64,000 nucleotides of DNA from Blastomyces gilchristii SLH14081. Lineage: Eukaryota; Ascomycota; Eurotiomycetes; Onygenales; Ajellomycetaceae. The first letter of the stretch is position 1; the number at the start of each line of letters is the position of its first letter. Shown here piece by piece: positions 34,008 to 47,000 of this stretch. The translations under genes were made by a program, and so were the position numbers. The DNA lies in assembly GCF_000003855.2 (NCBI RefSeq), contig NW_003101657.1, positions 94,083-158,082 of the forward strand, given 5' to 3'. The notes under the pieces are model-generated. The model was given only the letters and a program-made list of their open reading frames with translations. It had not been told where the DNA came from and made no database searches.

Positions 34008-35052
34008 ATGCCCTCCACCCCGCGCTGCTTCATCATCCGCCACGGCGAGACAGAATGGTCTCTAAATGGAAAGCATACAGGCACTACAGACCTGCCATTG
34101 ACCGAGGACGGAGAGAAACGAGTGAAAACTACCGGCAACGCGCTCGTAGGACATGATAGATTGATAGTCCCAAAGCATTTGGCACATATGTAAGCTAAAA
34201 CATTTTATGGCTCTCTTTCTTCCCAATTTGCCCCGAATTAGAATTCGCAAACCACCTAACCTACGGCTCCCACTCATGTGATTGTGTTGTCCTTTTAAGA
34301 TATGTCTCCCCCCGTCAGAGAGCGCAGAGAACCCTCGAACTTCTCGAGATTGGTTGCAAAGAACCGCTTCCCTGGTTACAAGAAAGACAGAAAACACCCT
34401 CGCGGACGGAAGCACGCGTGGAAATCACCGAAGCTATTCGCGAATGGGATTATGGCGATTATGAAGGGATGAAAAGTGCGGAAATCCGAGAGCTGCGTGC
34501 TAAGAACGGAGAGGGCTCGTGGGATATTTGGCGCGACGGGTGTCCTGGTGGAGAGTACGTTTACCGAAAGGCGGGCCGCTGAAACATTCCACTCTCTCCT
34601 CTTCTTGTTGTTAAAATAAAAGCAAAACAGATCAGCCGATGATGTTACCAGGCGCCTTGATGCGCTCATCGCCGAGATCAGATCGAAATATCATAGCAAA
34701 GCTATGACCAAGTTAGCGCACGAGCCTGCGAACGGCGATGTTCTAATTGTGGCGCACGGGCACATTTTGCGAGCATTTGCGATGCGCTGGATTGGAAAAC
34801 CGCTTACAGAAACGGCGTTCATTCTGGAGGCTGGAGGTGTGGGAACGTTGAGGTATGTCCTACGTCTCTCTGTAGTGAGGGTTGACTCAAATTGGCAAAG
34901 GTCGAAAATTTCAAAAAAAAAAAAAAGGACTGCTCCTTTTTTTCCCTGCGGGACATAGCTGACACCGCTTAATCGATTTTCCTAGCTACGAACATCACAA
35001 CATTGACGAGCCAGCCATTATTCTTGGAGGAGCATTTGTCGTTGGTGACTAA
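34008..35052 (+). CDS. Sedoheptulose-1,7-bisphosphatase-like histidine phosphatase, four exons
   Basis: Histidine-phosphatase (phosphoglycerate-mutase fold) protein of 241 residues. Exons are 34008-34189, 34300-34554, 34631-34852 and 34986-35052. Family landmarks are [20 protein letters not shown] with the catalytic His (about residue 11), [52 protein letters not shown] (second His) and the C-terminal [18 protein letters not shown]. The last block and the ordering match yeast Shb17, which hydrolyses sedoheptulose 1,7-bisphosphate to feed the pentose-phosphate pool. The substrate is therefore a reasoned inference, and a broader sugar-phosphatase is possible. It is shorter than Shb17, lacking the insertion before the C-terminal block. 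It is convergent with the Hsk3-like gene. All introns are GT/AG and restore the frame. Confidence 0.85.
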
Positions 35053-35277
35053 CGGATTTGCAATTCGAGGAGTGATCGAGTCGCGGTGGATGATGAGATG
35101 AGATCGCCTCATTGCTGGACCAATCGAGCGTAGACTCTTCGTATACCATATTAGATAGATATAGGAACACCATTCCCCACCCTCCTAACACTCCACCTCC
35201 CACGGTATGAGAGAACCATAAGAATACCTTTATCCTTTCATTCTGTGACATCAACTCCCAACCCTTTAACAACCTCA

Positions 35278-35715
35278 CTAATCATCCCCTTCCCTCCTAC
35301 CTCCACTCTCATCCCCACACGCAGCAGCCGTCTTCGCACTCCCCTCCTCCCCTAGAACCTTAGCAGCCCCCATAAACAATCCTCCCACATATCCGCCCAG
35401 AAACCGCATATCTCCCGCCTGCGCCGCCGTCATGCGCATGAGATTCTCCATGTCGGCCAGATGTGCGTTGAGCTGTGCGAGTTGGGAGTGTAGATGGGCG
35501 TATTGACGCGTTTTGGCTGTGGACATAGACGTTTGGTGTTGTGTGAGGGTGTGCGAGGTTGAGTTTGATGAAGGGTTGGTGCTGGTGAGATTGGCGGTAT
35601 ATCCGGCCATGGCGGTGGCGGAGGAGGTGCGGGAGTGGGATTGGTAGTTATTATTATTATTATTATTGTGGTTATTATAGAAGGATTGTTGACGTTGGTG
35701 GTAGGGTGGTGGCAT
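35278..35715 (-). CDS. HSK3: DASH complex subunit Hsk3-like
   Basis: Single-exon 145-residue protein. The central block RQYAHLHSQLAQLNAHLADMENLMRMTAAQA (about residues 70-100), followed by MRFLGGYVGGLFMGAAKVLGEE, resembles Hsk3 of the DASH/Dam1 complex, a heterodecamer that couples kinetochores to microtubule plus ends. The N-terminus is disordered and contains an Asn homopolymer encoded by an ATT/AAT microsatellite (about 35647-35670). The C-terminus is short and acidic/Gly-rich. Fungal Hsk3 cores are short, so the extra length is mainly the disordered N-terminus. No intron is needed. Confidence 0.6.
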   Translation of the reverse strand: MPPPYHQRQQSFYNNHNNNNNNNYQSHSRTSSATAMAGYTANLTSTNPSSNSTSHTLTQHQTSMSTAKTRQYAHLHSQLAQLNAHLADMENLMRMTAAQAGDMRFLGGYVGGLFMGAAKVLGEEGSAKTAAACGDESGGRREGDD

Positions 35716-37383
35716 TTTCTCCAGTAATGTTTTGTTGTTGGTTTGTGTATTTTGTAGCGTTAGCTGGCGAGGTTACGGGAGTGATAGTCGGCTTTGCTTT
35801 GCTGTTATATTATTTTGCTTCTATGCTTTCATGGAGATTAGTGAGTGCACATTAATGTACAATGTGAGAATTGAATGAACGGCTGGTTTAGCTGTTGACC
35901 TGCTGTTGCTGAAGATGGACGGTGATGTTTCGTTGGTAGCCAAGTTGAATATCACGTGATTCAGTGCATTCAGTCAATGAAACAGCAGGGATAGAGTTTA
36001 CTCAATAGGTAAGAAAAGAAATAGTTAAAAAAGGAAAATCGAATAGATAATAACTTGGAAACCAATAGGGGGAATTCACGTGCCGGCTATAGACAGGAAT
36101 ACTTGACAATGACTCGCACGAAGCAGTCCGTATTTCTACCCACGTTGATAAATACAGAGGGGAAAAAGGGAGGGAATCTTAAGAAGGAAAAGATATCGCC
36201 AAAGAAAGTCATTTCTACAACCATACACTCTTTCCCATATCTATATTCTCATCTTATATGTATGTTATATACTATTGGCGTCAGAGCACCCCAGGAGGGC
36301 AGTGGGAGTTTTGCGCCATACGCTCCTGACAGGACTAATAACCCCCATACAAAAAAAAAAAAATCACGAAAGAAATAAAGTCTGACTCGAAACTGTTTTC
36401 ATTACCAAGCCAGGTTAAGTTAAGGTTGGTCTCTTCCTTCTCTTCTCTGAACTAACAGCCAGCTCATATGTATATGTGTAGGCAACAGAATAGTTTTCTG
36501 GCCAAAAGCAAAAAAGGGAGAAGAGGAGAAAAGAAGCCAATACAACATAGGATAAAAAAGTGAAAAAAGTAGGTATAGGAAGGAGAGGGGGAGATGCAAA
36601 ACATTAATTCAAGTGTAGAGGGCTTAGAAAACAAAAAAAAAGGGGGGGAAGGGGGACAACAGGGAAACATTAGGTTCGAAGGTTTATGAAAAGTAAAAAA
36701 CAATACGGGTTTGTTAAGAAAGGGACGTAGAAATGGAAATAAAGGATATGTATATTGTGTGCGCATTTGGTTATAGTGATTATTTTATGATCCGCCCAAA
36801 TGACTCGTGATAAAAACAATGCATCCTTGAAGTACTGAGAACAGAGGAAATTCAATCAGCTTATTCTGAACACTGAAACACAAACAAGCCCCAACGGCGC
36901 AAAAAAGGTGAAAAAAAAAGGTGAAAATTGAATGTTTGGGTATAAACCGGTAATTCAGCAACGAAGCTATATTACTCTTATCAGCCCCCCAGTTACCAGC
37001 CATTGAAGAAAGAGCTGCCATTAATATTTAGTTGTGAGGGAAACGGTTATGCCTTGAGAAGGGGAAAGAAGGAAAAGAAAAAGAAAAGTATGCAAATGGG
37101 GGGTGTAGAGTTAACAAAGGAGAATGAGAACAAGAGAAGAGCAATAGCAGCAGCAAGTAGAATATGTAATGGTTTGGCTTATATAAAAGTTAAACCGTCT
37201 ATCCGCAATCGACTTTTATCACGATCACGGCGGAACGGGTAGGGTGAGGATATCATCAATGCAGAAGACGTCTAAAGTCGTATCGTAAACTTAGTTTTCT
37301 GGTTCGTGGGAATCGCAGCGAGGGTTTCTCAATCGAGAAATCGAGCATTAACAAAATGCGAAGGTCGAATATTTTTAATTGGT
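35716..37383. other. Intergenic DNA with no recognised gene
   Basis: 1.67 kb upstream of the Hsk3-like gene and downstream of the ketopantoate-reductase-like gene. It is A-rich with short purine tracts (36350-36360, 36470-36660, 37060-37090). The ORFs present are low-complexity translations. No RNA gene is recognised. Confidence 0.5.
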
Positions 37384-39922
37384 TCATCGAGCGAGCGATG
37401 ATTGACGAGGACCTAGACTGCTCTGACTGCTGTGGGCGGAATTTTCGGAGTCGATATTGGCGCTCACGCCGCTATCGCCACTCCCCGCGCTGGCGCTCGC
37501 ACTCCCTGTCAGACTTCGAACTTTTAGGGTGCCTTTGGCTGGATACGAGTTGCTCACCCCGACATGTTGCTCGACTTGCTGCGGCGCCGCCACGCTTCCT
37601 TGTCCAGGAGGATACTTTGGAATTGGCGCTCTCTTCGCCCCAGGAGGGGATGGTCTCCTCCCTGTGGGCAGCATAGGTTGCCCGTTATACGAGTCGTGAC
37701 CGGGGGGTGGCCGGCCCATACCACGTCCGGCAGGGTGAAAAGAAGTTCCAGGAGATTGGCTAGTTCGTCTACTTGGCGGGTGGAAGTTGCCCTGTCCTAC
37801 CTCATTCATCCGACTGGCTGTCAGTGAGTTGGCTCTTGATTCGTCGCGAATCTCTTTCCTGTCGACATTTCCATATCGATTGGAGGAATAGCCCATCATG
37901 GGATTATTTAACAAGGAGTCGTGTACACCAGGTATCTCATCCATTAACCGGGAGGTCGTACGGCTTCGTCCACCGCCGCCAAAGTGCCTGCTGAAAGCTG
38001 AGGGAGGTCTACCACCACCACCCATCTCAGGATTCTTGCGGAACTGGCCTGGATTTTGACTTTGTGTTTTCCGATTTCTACGAGAAGTAACGCTCAGCAT
38101 GTCAAAATTGTCGGGATCGATCTGAGGTAGGGGTGGGCCACGGTGATCCATTGGGTCGAAATAATCATCGTCGTCCATGTCGTCGAAACCGTCACGCGCC
38201 GCCGACGTTCGCCGTCCAACTCTTCTCATGCTAATTTCTTGCTCCCTCAATTGTAGTTCACGTTGCCGTAGTGCTAGCTCGCGCTCTCTCAGAGGAAGGT
38301 CCGGAGGAGGGCCTCCACCGTTTGACATAGGACCGTATCCACCGTTCTGCGCCCCGTCCTCTAACACGTCATCGTACAGCATAAGATGGCTAAATTCGTC
38401 CAGGTTATGCTCTTCTGATAATTCTCGCTGCATGGGCGGCGGCGGGCCCCTTGGAGGAAATCCATTGGGAGGTGGTCTCGGGTGCATACCCATCGAGGAC
38501 GGGCCACGTCGAGGTGGGGGCATTCCCATACCAGGTCCAGGTCCCATTCGACTGCCCCGCATTCCATTCATCGGGGGACGGGGAGGAGGCGCAGATGAAA
38601 GTCTTGGGGGTGGGTGAACGGGGCCTGGTGACGTTGGTTCCTGCGGTTGCCTTGCCTGATTGCTGGCGTTGAGGTGGTGTAGCATCGCATATAGCGTCTC
38701 TATTCGAGGGATTTTAATACCAGTTTCGGTTGCTATCCTTACCGGCGATCCCAGGTATGTTTCCACCTCCATTGGACGCCTCGCTAAGAAATCTTGGTAC
38801 ATGGTGCTCGGTGCATCTGAATGGGCGATCATCTTCTCAATTATCGATTCTTTGAATTTCTCGGAAAAGGTGCAGCCCTGAGTTTTGGCTAGGCTAACGA
38901 GCTCTTCGATAACATCAGAGATTAATTGGCGGAGCCCAATTTTCTCTAAGAGGTCTGCGTGGTTTGGGCGTTCGAATATCACGCTCGCGGGATGGAATGC
39001 GATGGGCCTGCGATCATATATCGGTTAAGAGTCATTACCCAAAGGGGAAGAGAAAAAAAAAAGAGTCAATAATCGTGGCTTACCCGATCATGCGTTCATA
39101 CTGCTCTTGTCTGATGTTTTCTGACACTTTGCAGTCGACTTGGCCTGTACTTAATGTGATAGCCAAGGCTACAGCCATATCGTTCTGAATAGATGAAGGA
39201 ATCATGGCATTTTTTGAAGAAGGTCCTACCCAAGTATTTGTCGATGATGTAATTTCGAATTCACTGGGCCCGGTCTGGATTATCTCAATTCCAGACACTA
39301 AAGAGAGAACAACATTTGTAGGAAACCGGTGCTCTAGATGAGCCTCGACACCCAATGTGTTTGTGGTGTTAACCAGAATACAGGTATGTTGGGGTGTCAC
39401 GACCGACTCAATGACGGAGGCAAGATCGTAGACGTCTGGTAGAGCCTTCACGCAAAGAATAACGTAGTCGAAAGGTTGGTCGGTCGAACCCGCTTCTTCT
39501 GGAGTGCGCACGACTATTGAAAAAAAAAAAAAAAGATTTGAAATCAGCGGACGATCTCTCTTGCAGCTGCACTCCAATGGGGTCCGAATTGTAAGGGATT
39601 ACATACCCCGAAAGGGTTTGAAGCGTTCATTTCCAAATACTTTTGATCTAAATGACGCAAATCATGAATTAGTTAAAAAACTAGGTCCACACGATTGCTT
39701 TGAAGGAGGTTCAAAAGGAGGTTCAAAGGGGAGGGAAGCGGGTTCAAAGGTCTAGTTGCTTGCATACCTGAAAGTAAGACCATATTGAGAAGCAGATTCA
39801 AAGCCTGATTTCCATACGAGGGTCACATCGCAGGCATTTGTAGCTTGGAGCCGCCAGGAGAGAAAGGCAGATATCGCATTACCTCCAACTACAAGGCAGT
39901 TAGTATCGCGGCGCTTCGACAT
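37384..39922 (-). CDS. Ketopantoate reductase-like (ApbA/PanE) protein with long disordered C-terminus, four exons
   Basis: Predicted 749 residues. Exons are 39922-39768, 39647-39607, 39513-39084 and 39007-37384. The N-terminus has a Rossmann-type strand-turn-helix (NCLVVGGNAISAFLSWRL, about 8-25), then FDYVILCVKALPD and LVNTTNTLGVEAHL of ApbA. The C-terminal ApbA domain starts at MIGPIAFHPASVIFERPNHADLL (about 208) and runs to LYAMLHHLNASNQ (about 320). PanE normally has a Lys-Leu-x-x-Asn at the domain junction; here the site reads ERMIGP, so the catalytic Lys seems replaced. From about 325 to the end the protein is Pro/Gly/Arg-rich, with PPRGPPPP-like stretches and one charged helix (RERELALRQRELQLREQE, about 430-450). 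The tail exceeds the enzyme in length. The NADPH-dependent reduction of ketopantoate is not assured; a derived, possibly scaffolding role is equally plausible. Confidence 0.8.
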
Positions 39923-40562
39923 TGAGAATGCAAATGGGACAAGTGGAAATCAATGGATCAAAGCTCTCTAGCATTTAGGCATCGAGAGACTATGACCAAA
40001 CAACCAACGATATACATGGATAGATTTGGCATATAGTGGTATTTTGAGGGGGTTGAAAGGGGAATTGAGGGACAAAGGACAAAGGACAAGATCTCCAGCG
40101 GTTGAAGAGTTCTGAGACTGTGCGCGACCCAAGCAAAGCAAAGCAAGCCACACAACGCATGCAAGCAAAACGCACCTGACAGAATCCGCAGTCTGGGCGG
40201 CGAAGGAGTCATTGCCGGCAACGCAGCGACGAGAAGGAGACCCCGAGGTCCAACGCGGGCCGCAGGAACGACGCGGAATGGGAATTAAAGAACGAAAAAG
40301 AGCACAAGTTCCCCCAGCAATCGGCAGGCGGTAAACGGCAAAACTCTCCCTAGAACGCAGAAGTGGCTGACACAGCCATCCAGCTTGGTCTTCTCGTATG
40401 GGGAGGGGGGAGGGAAGTCGAAGGGCCGGAACCGAGGGCGGGAGGGGAGCTGTAGTGAGCGGCAACGAGAAGAACAATTATCGACGAACGAGAGACAAGA
40501 ACGAGACACAGAGAAAGGGAGAGAGATTAACGATCTCGAGGTCGATTAGCAGAGTGTAATGG

Positions 40563-40604
40563 GAGAGAGAGAGAGAGAGAGAGAGAGTGTGTGTGTGTGT
40601 GTGT
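40563..40604. repeat. Compound microsatellite (GA)n(GT)n
   Basis: About 12 GA units pass directly into about 8-9 GT units. Perfect simple repeat. Confidence 0.9.
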
Positions 40605-43279
40605 AAACTGAAGCGACAGTAGGAGGAAGAGTATAGAGGCGTTATGACGACGAGGACGACGACGATGTCAGACCAGACCAGCGGGAGCGGAATAAGGCCT
40701 CTAGTTCGAAGCAAGCAAGCAAACACAAAGAGAAGAGGAATCCTAATCCGACAGACAGATTGAGACAACTTGCTGCTATGGAGGTGAGGATGGCGATGGC
40801 GATGGGTGAGAGGTGTACAGAGAGTAGTTGGCCGGGAGTTGGAGCAGGCGAAGTCAGTGAAGTATTTAGCTCGATTTTTTTTTACTTTTTGGGCAATCAA
40901 GGCCCAGACACGACACGACGACGACCAACGAACAAATCAAGAATAAGTGGAACAGCGGACAGCAGAGCAGCAACAGTCTAATAATTTACTGCTACTAACG
41001 CAACGACCACCTCCAGAGAATAAATGAACGGCCTGGGGTAAATTAGAGATGGGGAAAAAAGTACACCAAGTATTATTATATATAACCCAGCTCTCTTCTC
41101 TGTCTGCGGGATCAGAAAGGAGGAGGGAAAAACGAGTGTGTGCAGAGAGATCCAGCAAGTGAGCAGAAAGGGGAGATGGATGGTTCTGGTTGAGAACTAC
41201 TTCTTACTATGTCCCTGATGCTGATGCTGAATTGTTGTTACTTCACTCCTAACTTATTACTACTGTTGCTAACTAACTGATGACAGGACTCTGCCGGGCC
41301 GCCAGGCATACATACATACGCAAGGCCACCCACCGGGACTGGCTGGAACTACTTCCACTACGATTGAGCTTGGACACAACACAAAACAGAGACCTCTTTT
41401 TTTCTTTCTCTCTGCTAAATCCGAACGGACGGGACAAGGAAGGCCAAACTTGGGCTGGGCGGTGGCAAACCGGTTGCAAGGTAGGCGGCTCGAGGAAGCA
41501 CAAAAAAAAATCGTTGGACTTGGAACCAACAAAAAGTCATGCTGTGGAGCGTCATCTGTGTTCCGTGGGATTTGAGATCTCGAGGAAGTTTTGAATTTAG
41601 AAGGAAAGGGGAAAAAATATTTATTATTAATTTTATGGTGAACGGACAGCCCAATCGAACAAACTTGGCATTATTATTATATACGCAGCGTATGCCATGC
41701 CTGTGGTTCTTCCATCAGCATTGGCATCGCTTTACTTCAAGGAATCCCGGATGCCAGCCGATTTCGCGGAAATTTGATCTGGCTTTGATTCTTCTTCTTC
41801 TTCGTTGGTGCGATTCTTGTCATGTCATACATACTCCAAGAATATCAGGCAATATGCGCGTTGACAGTTGAAGTGTCGCCTGTCAACTATGGGAGCTTTG
41901 ACATTCAGAACTAGCAAGGCAGAGTGACACACTGTCAACACGCTATCTTCCCTAGCTTTTTCGCCGATCAAGAAAGGAAAAAAAAAAAAAAAAAAAAAAA
42001 AACATATAACAAGAAAAGAAAATCCTGACGCATTTCGAGAACAGCACCGTCGCTGGTTGTCCTGATCGTCGTCTGAGCCTCGTGTGTTTGTACTGCAACA
42101 CCCCATCCTGTTCGCCTTTTCCCTCTCTTTTAAGAGGCTCGACTATTGTGGGCAATTCAAGTCTTCAATATAAGGTCGTTGCAACATTGTACAGGCACGG
42201 GTACAGGTACATGTCTGTACAATGACTGCTCCCACAAACGACTACTCTTGCACCGCTCAAAGGGATGCTTTTTCAATAGTCCGGCTAGTTTCTTTGAGTC
42301 CTGACGGATATTGTTCGCAAACCATCGAAATGGACTCCGCCATACAACTTTAACTGTGCAACTTCGCAGCTGTACCAACCATTCATTTGGAAATCCCCGT
42401 CATAGTCAATACTAATGTCATTGTTTCGTTCGGCTTTGTGGTGGGATGTCTTTGTTTTTGTACTCACCAATGGTCGCAGGGATACTGAGCTGAGATAGTC
42501 TGCCTGATACATACATACGTGCCCACTTTCTGCGTGCGGGAAGGGCGAGGGTGTGGGCCTGCAAGGAAAATCAGGGAGGATTCAGGATGGCTCAGTCCAG
42601 GACCAAAAAACTAACTAGCTTCAAACCTTTAGATTTGAAGCTAGCCCGGATAGTTGTTCCTTGATTTTGATGTTTTTGTTTACAGGGCGCACAGCCCACA
42701 CTGGTCCCTCGCTCCAACCAACAATCATCATCATCATAGCCGGCTTCAACGAAGCTAAGAAGAGCCTAAGACCGAGGCAGGCACAAGCGTGGCCAGTGTT
42801 GCGTCAGGAATGCAGGCCAGGAAAAGAAATTATTATATAACTATTATTAATTCTTATTATTTCCAGACGGGCTTTCCAAGTTTCCATGTGTTTTTTCCGT
42901 CCCCGGTTGGCTGGCTCTCAGCTCACAGGGCTACAGCGTAGGAACCGGTGAACACTGAACAGACAATATTCGGCCTTAAGCGCTCCATTTCGCCGCTATT
43001 TATCGCAATGCCAACCAGACCCTAAAGGTACGGTACTTACTGTGCAAGTTGTATTATTATTATTATTATTATTTATTGTACTCCGCACACAGGGCTAGAA
43101 AACTCGCCACAAAGCGAATCTATGATATTCTGTACTCTGTAATAAGTTAATCTGTACCTCGCAGAGGCAATCGCCCAATCAAGCCTCATTTTATGTACGG
43201 AGTATATATCATCGATACGCTTTTTCACAGGCTTTGCAGCCCAGGGCTCACAGAACTCTGTCCAGCGTGCAGGGAAAGC

Positions 43280-43343
43280 AAAATGTCCTGACATGGAATG
43301 CTATATACCCAGTCTCCCTTTTCTGCTTGCAAGAAATGAACCC
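43280..43343 (+). repeat. 64-bp direct repeat, copy 1
   Basis: Starts AAAATGTCCTGACATGG and ends GAACCC. It is nearly identical to 43464-43527, with two A/G transitions (at about 43295 and 43336). The flanks do not match, and no coding frame is shared. Confidence 0.9.
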
Positions 43344-43463
43344 TTGCACGGTAGGCCTTTGTTAGCATCGTTATCGAAGTACTGCATATAGTTAGTTACT
43401 CAACTCACTTGCTCCCACGACACCTCTACTATTAGTTAAACCCACCCCCGTTTTGAAATCATT

Positions 43464-43527
43464 AAAATGTCCTGACATGAAATGCTATATACCCAGTCTC
43501 CCTTTTCTGCTTGCAAGAAGTGAACCC
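43464..43527 (+). repeat. 64-bp direct repeat, copy 2
   Basis: Second copy of the 43280-43343 sequence, 184 bp downstream in the same orientation. Confidence 0.9.
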
Positions 43528-44089
43528 TGCCATTTGAATTCTTCAATACCAAGCTACAAAGACAACCAACCAAATACCTTTCATCTTCCGAAGCTTTTCC
43601 CCGTACTGTACTGTACTCGGACTCGGCTTCATCGCCAATTAACGGCGATCTTCTGTTGGATAACAAAACCCCCAAGCTACGTTCAAGTACAGTACATGCA
43701 TAGTAGTTACGTCCTCCCTTCAACCCGCTCCTACTCAGTAACTGCAACTACTGTTCTTTTCCTTTCTTTTTTCTCGGATCGTGACGGAAGTGGCACTTGC
43801 ACTGTGGCTTGCCAGCAGCTACAGGCGCAAGGGGAAATGTGGCGCTGACACTAGCAGCTATGCATGCTTTCTTTTTTTTTTTTCTTTTTTTCTTTTTTTT
43901 TTTTTTTTTCTGACACAGAGAAGCAAGCTGTAAGAAAAAAGCTTGGCATATATAGTTATTTATCATCTATATCTGTATCTTCAGTTATGCAAGATAGCTC
44001 TCAATCAAAGGCTGCGAGGTTTCAACTCCATTATTAAAATATCTTAATGCATACAAGCCTCTGTGTGCAAAGATGTTGCGGAGCTAAGC

Positions 44090-47000
44090 TCAAAACAGAA
44101 GACCTCACAAGATTGATTTTACAGCTTATTATTAATAATAATAGAAGGAATAGAACTGTAAAAACATATAGAGATTCATTTTTCAGTGTAAAAGCATTAT
44201 CTAACTAAGTAAGAAAAAAAATAAAAAACACTCTGCTCTATCTCATTATCTTATATATTATTCTCAAGAACAGTTTGAGTGATCTGAAGAAGACTTATAA
44301 TAGTTCTGAATTTAGTCTTCAGAGCTGTATTCTTCTTATACAGAGTCTTATTTTCAATATAAAGAGTTAAAATCTTAATATCATAACTGTTAACTGATTT
44401 AACACTTATTACTTATTTTTTTAAAATTCTAGTCTCTGTATTCTCAGCTGTAGAGTACTTCTTGAATAAACTCTTCTTCTTAACTTTCTTTCTTTTTTCA
44501 TTCTTCTATTTCTTTTCTTTCACTTTATTATTCTTCTTACTGACATTGACTATATATAACTATTAGTTAATTATATTAGAATTGATATATTTTATATTAA
44601 AAAGTAACTTACTTCTATGATAAGAGTAGTAACTTTCAGTACTATTATAATGATAACTGATACAAGCTTTATAACACTGATTCAGAGCACTGATACAGAT
44701 AATAAAAGAGTCTTCTTCTCTAATACAGTAACTGTAGAGAACTGTAAAAACAGCATCACAGAATTATAGAAGAAGAGCTTTATAATTTGTATTGATTTTT
44801 ATATTAATCTGATGACTCTCTTATAAGACTGACTTCTAAGTATAGAATAATTTAATAAGAGTCTGTAACTTCTTTAACAGCTTCTCAGACATTCTTTCAG
44901 TTAAACAAGTTAATAGTTGACTCAATGATCTAGAATTGACAGATGCAGCAGAGACAGAGACAGACACAGACATAAATATAGAACTGAGAATGAAGTTAAC
45001 AGTTAGTAGCTTAGTAAACTGAATAAGGTTATTTAGAACTATACTAATTATTAGAATTGTAATTTTTATTATTTTAAAGAATTTTACTTACAATGAACAT
45101 GTTTCAAGACATTGTTTTCAATTATAATAATAGTATTAATGATTTTTTAAACTTCTGATAAATTAATAGAGATAAATGATATGATTTCTGAAAAAAAAAA
45201 AAAAAAAAAAAAACAGCTGATAGAGATGAGAGATAAGAGATAAGATGAATTCTTTAAAGAGAAAAGAAATACTCTGAGATTCATTTACTTTCTCTTATAC
45301 ATGTATTAACAGCTGTAAGAATTCAATATCTCTTATTATATAATATAATACAGGTCTTAATAACACAGATCTCAGAAGATTCTCAATCTCTCAGATTAAA
45401 AATATTATTATATTAAATCTAAGCTGTATAGATTAATATTCAGATTATTTCAATATCTTCTATAGATTACTAACTACTCATTCTCAGATTTAGTGATTAT
45501 AATAGAATCAGCTATAATAGATTTATTAAGTTTAATAATTGAATTCAGTAAATCTGTGAGTAAAATAGATAGAGAAAATGATAGAACAGAGAATGAAGAA
45601 CTTACAGTAATAAAGAATAAGTAAATAAGTAGATTAAATATAAACTGTGAAAAAGATGAAATAAAGAGTGAATAAATCTATATAGAATATAGATTAGCAG
45701 AGATCTATAAAAAGAAAAGAAATATAACTTAGTTATCTATTAATTTTAATATCTTATATAATTAATCTCATATATCTGCATGCTTCTGCTCACTCTATCA
45801 TCAGACTGATAAAATCTGAAATAATTAAAGAATTGTTTAAACAGAAGACCTTGATATATTTTAATCTATAAAACTATAATATATGTGAGATCAGTCTGAA
45901 ATTCAGTCTCAGAAATATCAAGAACAGTCTGATCAAGTGATAATTCTTGAGATTTATAAACTGTAATAGTATATATAACTGTAATAGAGAACTGCATGCA
46001 GCTGCAGACTTGATTAATATGAGAAAAGTCATAACAGCTGTAGAAGATAGACACAAGTTTAAGATTCTTTCATTTTAAATAAGCAGAGCTATCATATTTA
46101 TTAAAATTAATTAGTAGTATAAATAAAGAATCTTAACAGAGATTCTTTATATCTAGACTTTATACAATATTATGAAGAATTTCAAGAGTACTGTTAACAA
46201 GACTGCAGTCTATTTAAATATTCTGTAGAAGTATAATTCAGTAGCTGATAAAGAGAGAAAGATTCTGATAAAGATTATTAATCTTATCAGAATCTAACTA
46301 AGAAGTATCTATATTAACATTTATAATCTGAATATTAATAACAGGTTGTTTACAGCTTTAAATAATATCATTATTATAGATATAAATATGATACTTCTTA
46401 GTATAAATGTGAATTACATTCTCAAAGATCAGGGCTTCATGAGAGATAAGAGTCTATACATACTTTAAAAGAAACTCTCAATCACTCAGAGTTAACTGAT
46501 CAAGCTGAAGATTTTTCAAGATCTCACAGAACTGATAGCTGATGATATCTTCACTCACTTATTATTAAATCACAGTAAGTTAAATGATTTTACTAAAAAT
46601 TAAGTAAATTTAATAGCTCTGAATGTCTTCTTTATAATTAATACATCTGTTATAATAGAGCAGAGTTTGAAAAATAGATAAGAGCTAATAGAAATCTTCA
46701 CTGAGAATGATACTGAGATCATTAAAATGAGTATTTTTATAAGAGAATATATAATAACAGATCTGATCAATTTATAAAAGTTACTATAAATCAATCATTA
46801 ACTTTTTATCAATTAATAGATAGTGAACATCCTTAAAAAGAGCCTGTAAAGATTGAAGATTTTAAGAATTAAGCAGTTTATATAACATATTCTTGTATAT
46901 GAAGAGCTGAAATAATATATATAAGATTCAAGTATTAATGAAGTAAGTAGCTACATCAGTTGACACAGCTTAAATAATTAAGATTGAGAGATCTTGAGCC

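Larger units (their letters stand above)
39923..44090. other. Long gene-free region at the left edge of the transposon block
   Basis: 4.2 kb of mostly normal composition with no recognised gene on either strand. It contains a GA/GT microsatellite (40563-40604), a run of 24 A (41978-42001), an ATT repeat (43045-43070), a C/T tract (43868-43909) and two copies of a 64-bp sequence. Part may be the long promoter of the minus-strand ketopantoate-reductase-like gene. Composition changes to CpG-free DNA after about 44090. Confidence 0.5.

Noticed and set aside
36464..36766. 100-codon minus ORF with many Phe and Pro
   Set aside because: Translation of an A/G-rich tract; no conserved features.
37457..38672. 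Several plus-strand ORFs opposite the disordered tail of the ketopantoate-reductase-like gene
   Set aside because: They are antisense shadows of GC-rich Pro/Gly codons.
39968..40477. 169-codon minus ORF upstream of the ketopantoate-reductase-like gene
   Set aside because: Lies in the promoter/5' UTR area, with no recognisable family, and overlapping frames are equally open.
40478..40900. 140-codon minus ORF containing THTHTHTLSLSLSLSH
   Set aside because: Driven by the GA/GT microsatellite; the rest has no protein character.
44400..45700. Possible tyrosine-recombinase (DUF3435, giant-element captain) reading in the left AT-rich block
   Set aside because: No catalytic motif was found in any frame; the neighbouring frame is clearly a Helitron helicase, so 44.1-45.7 kb is better left as its unassigned 3' part.
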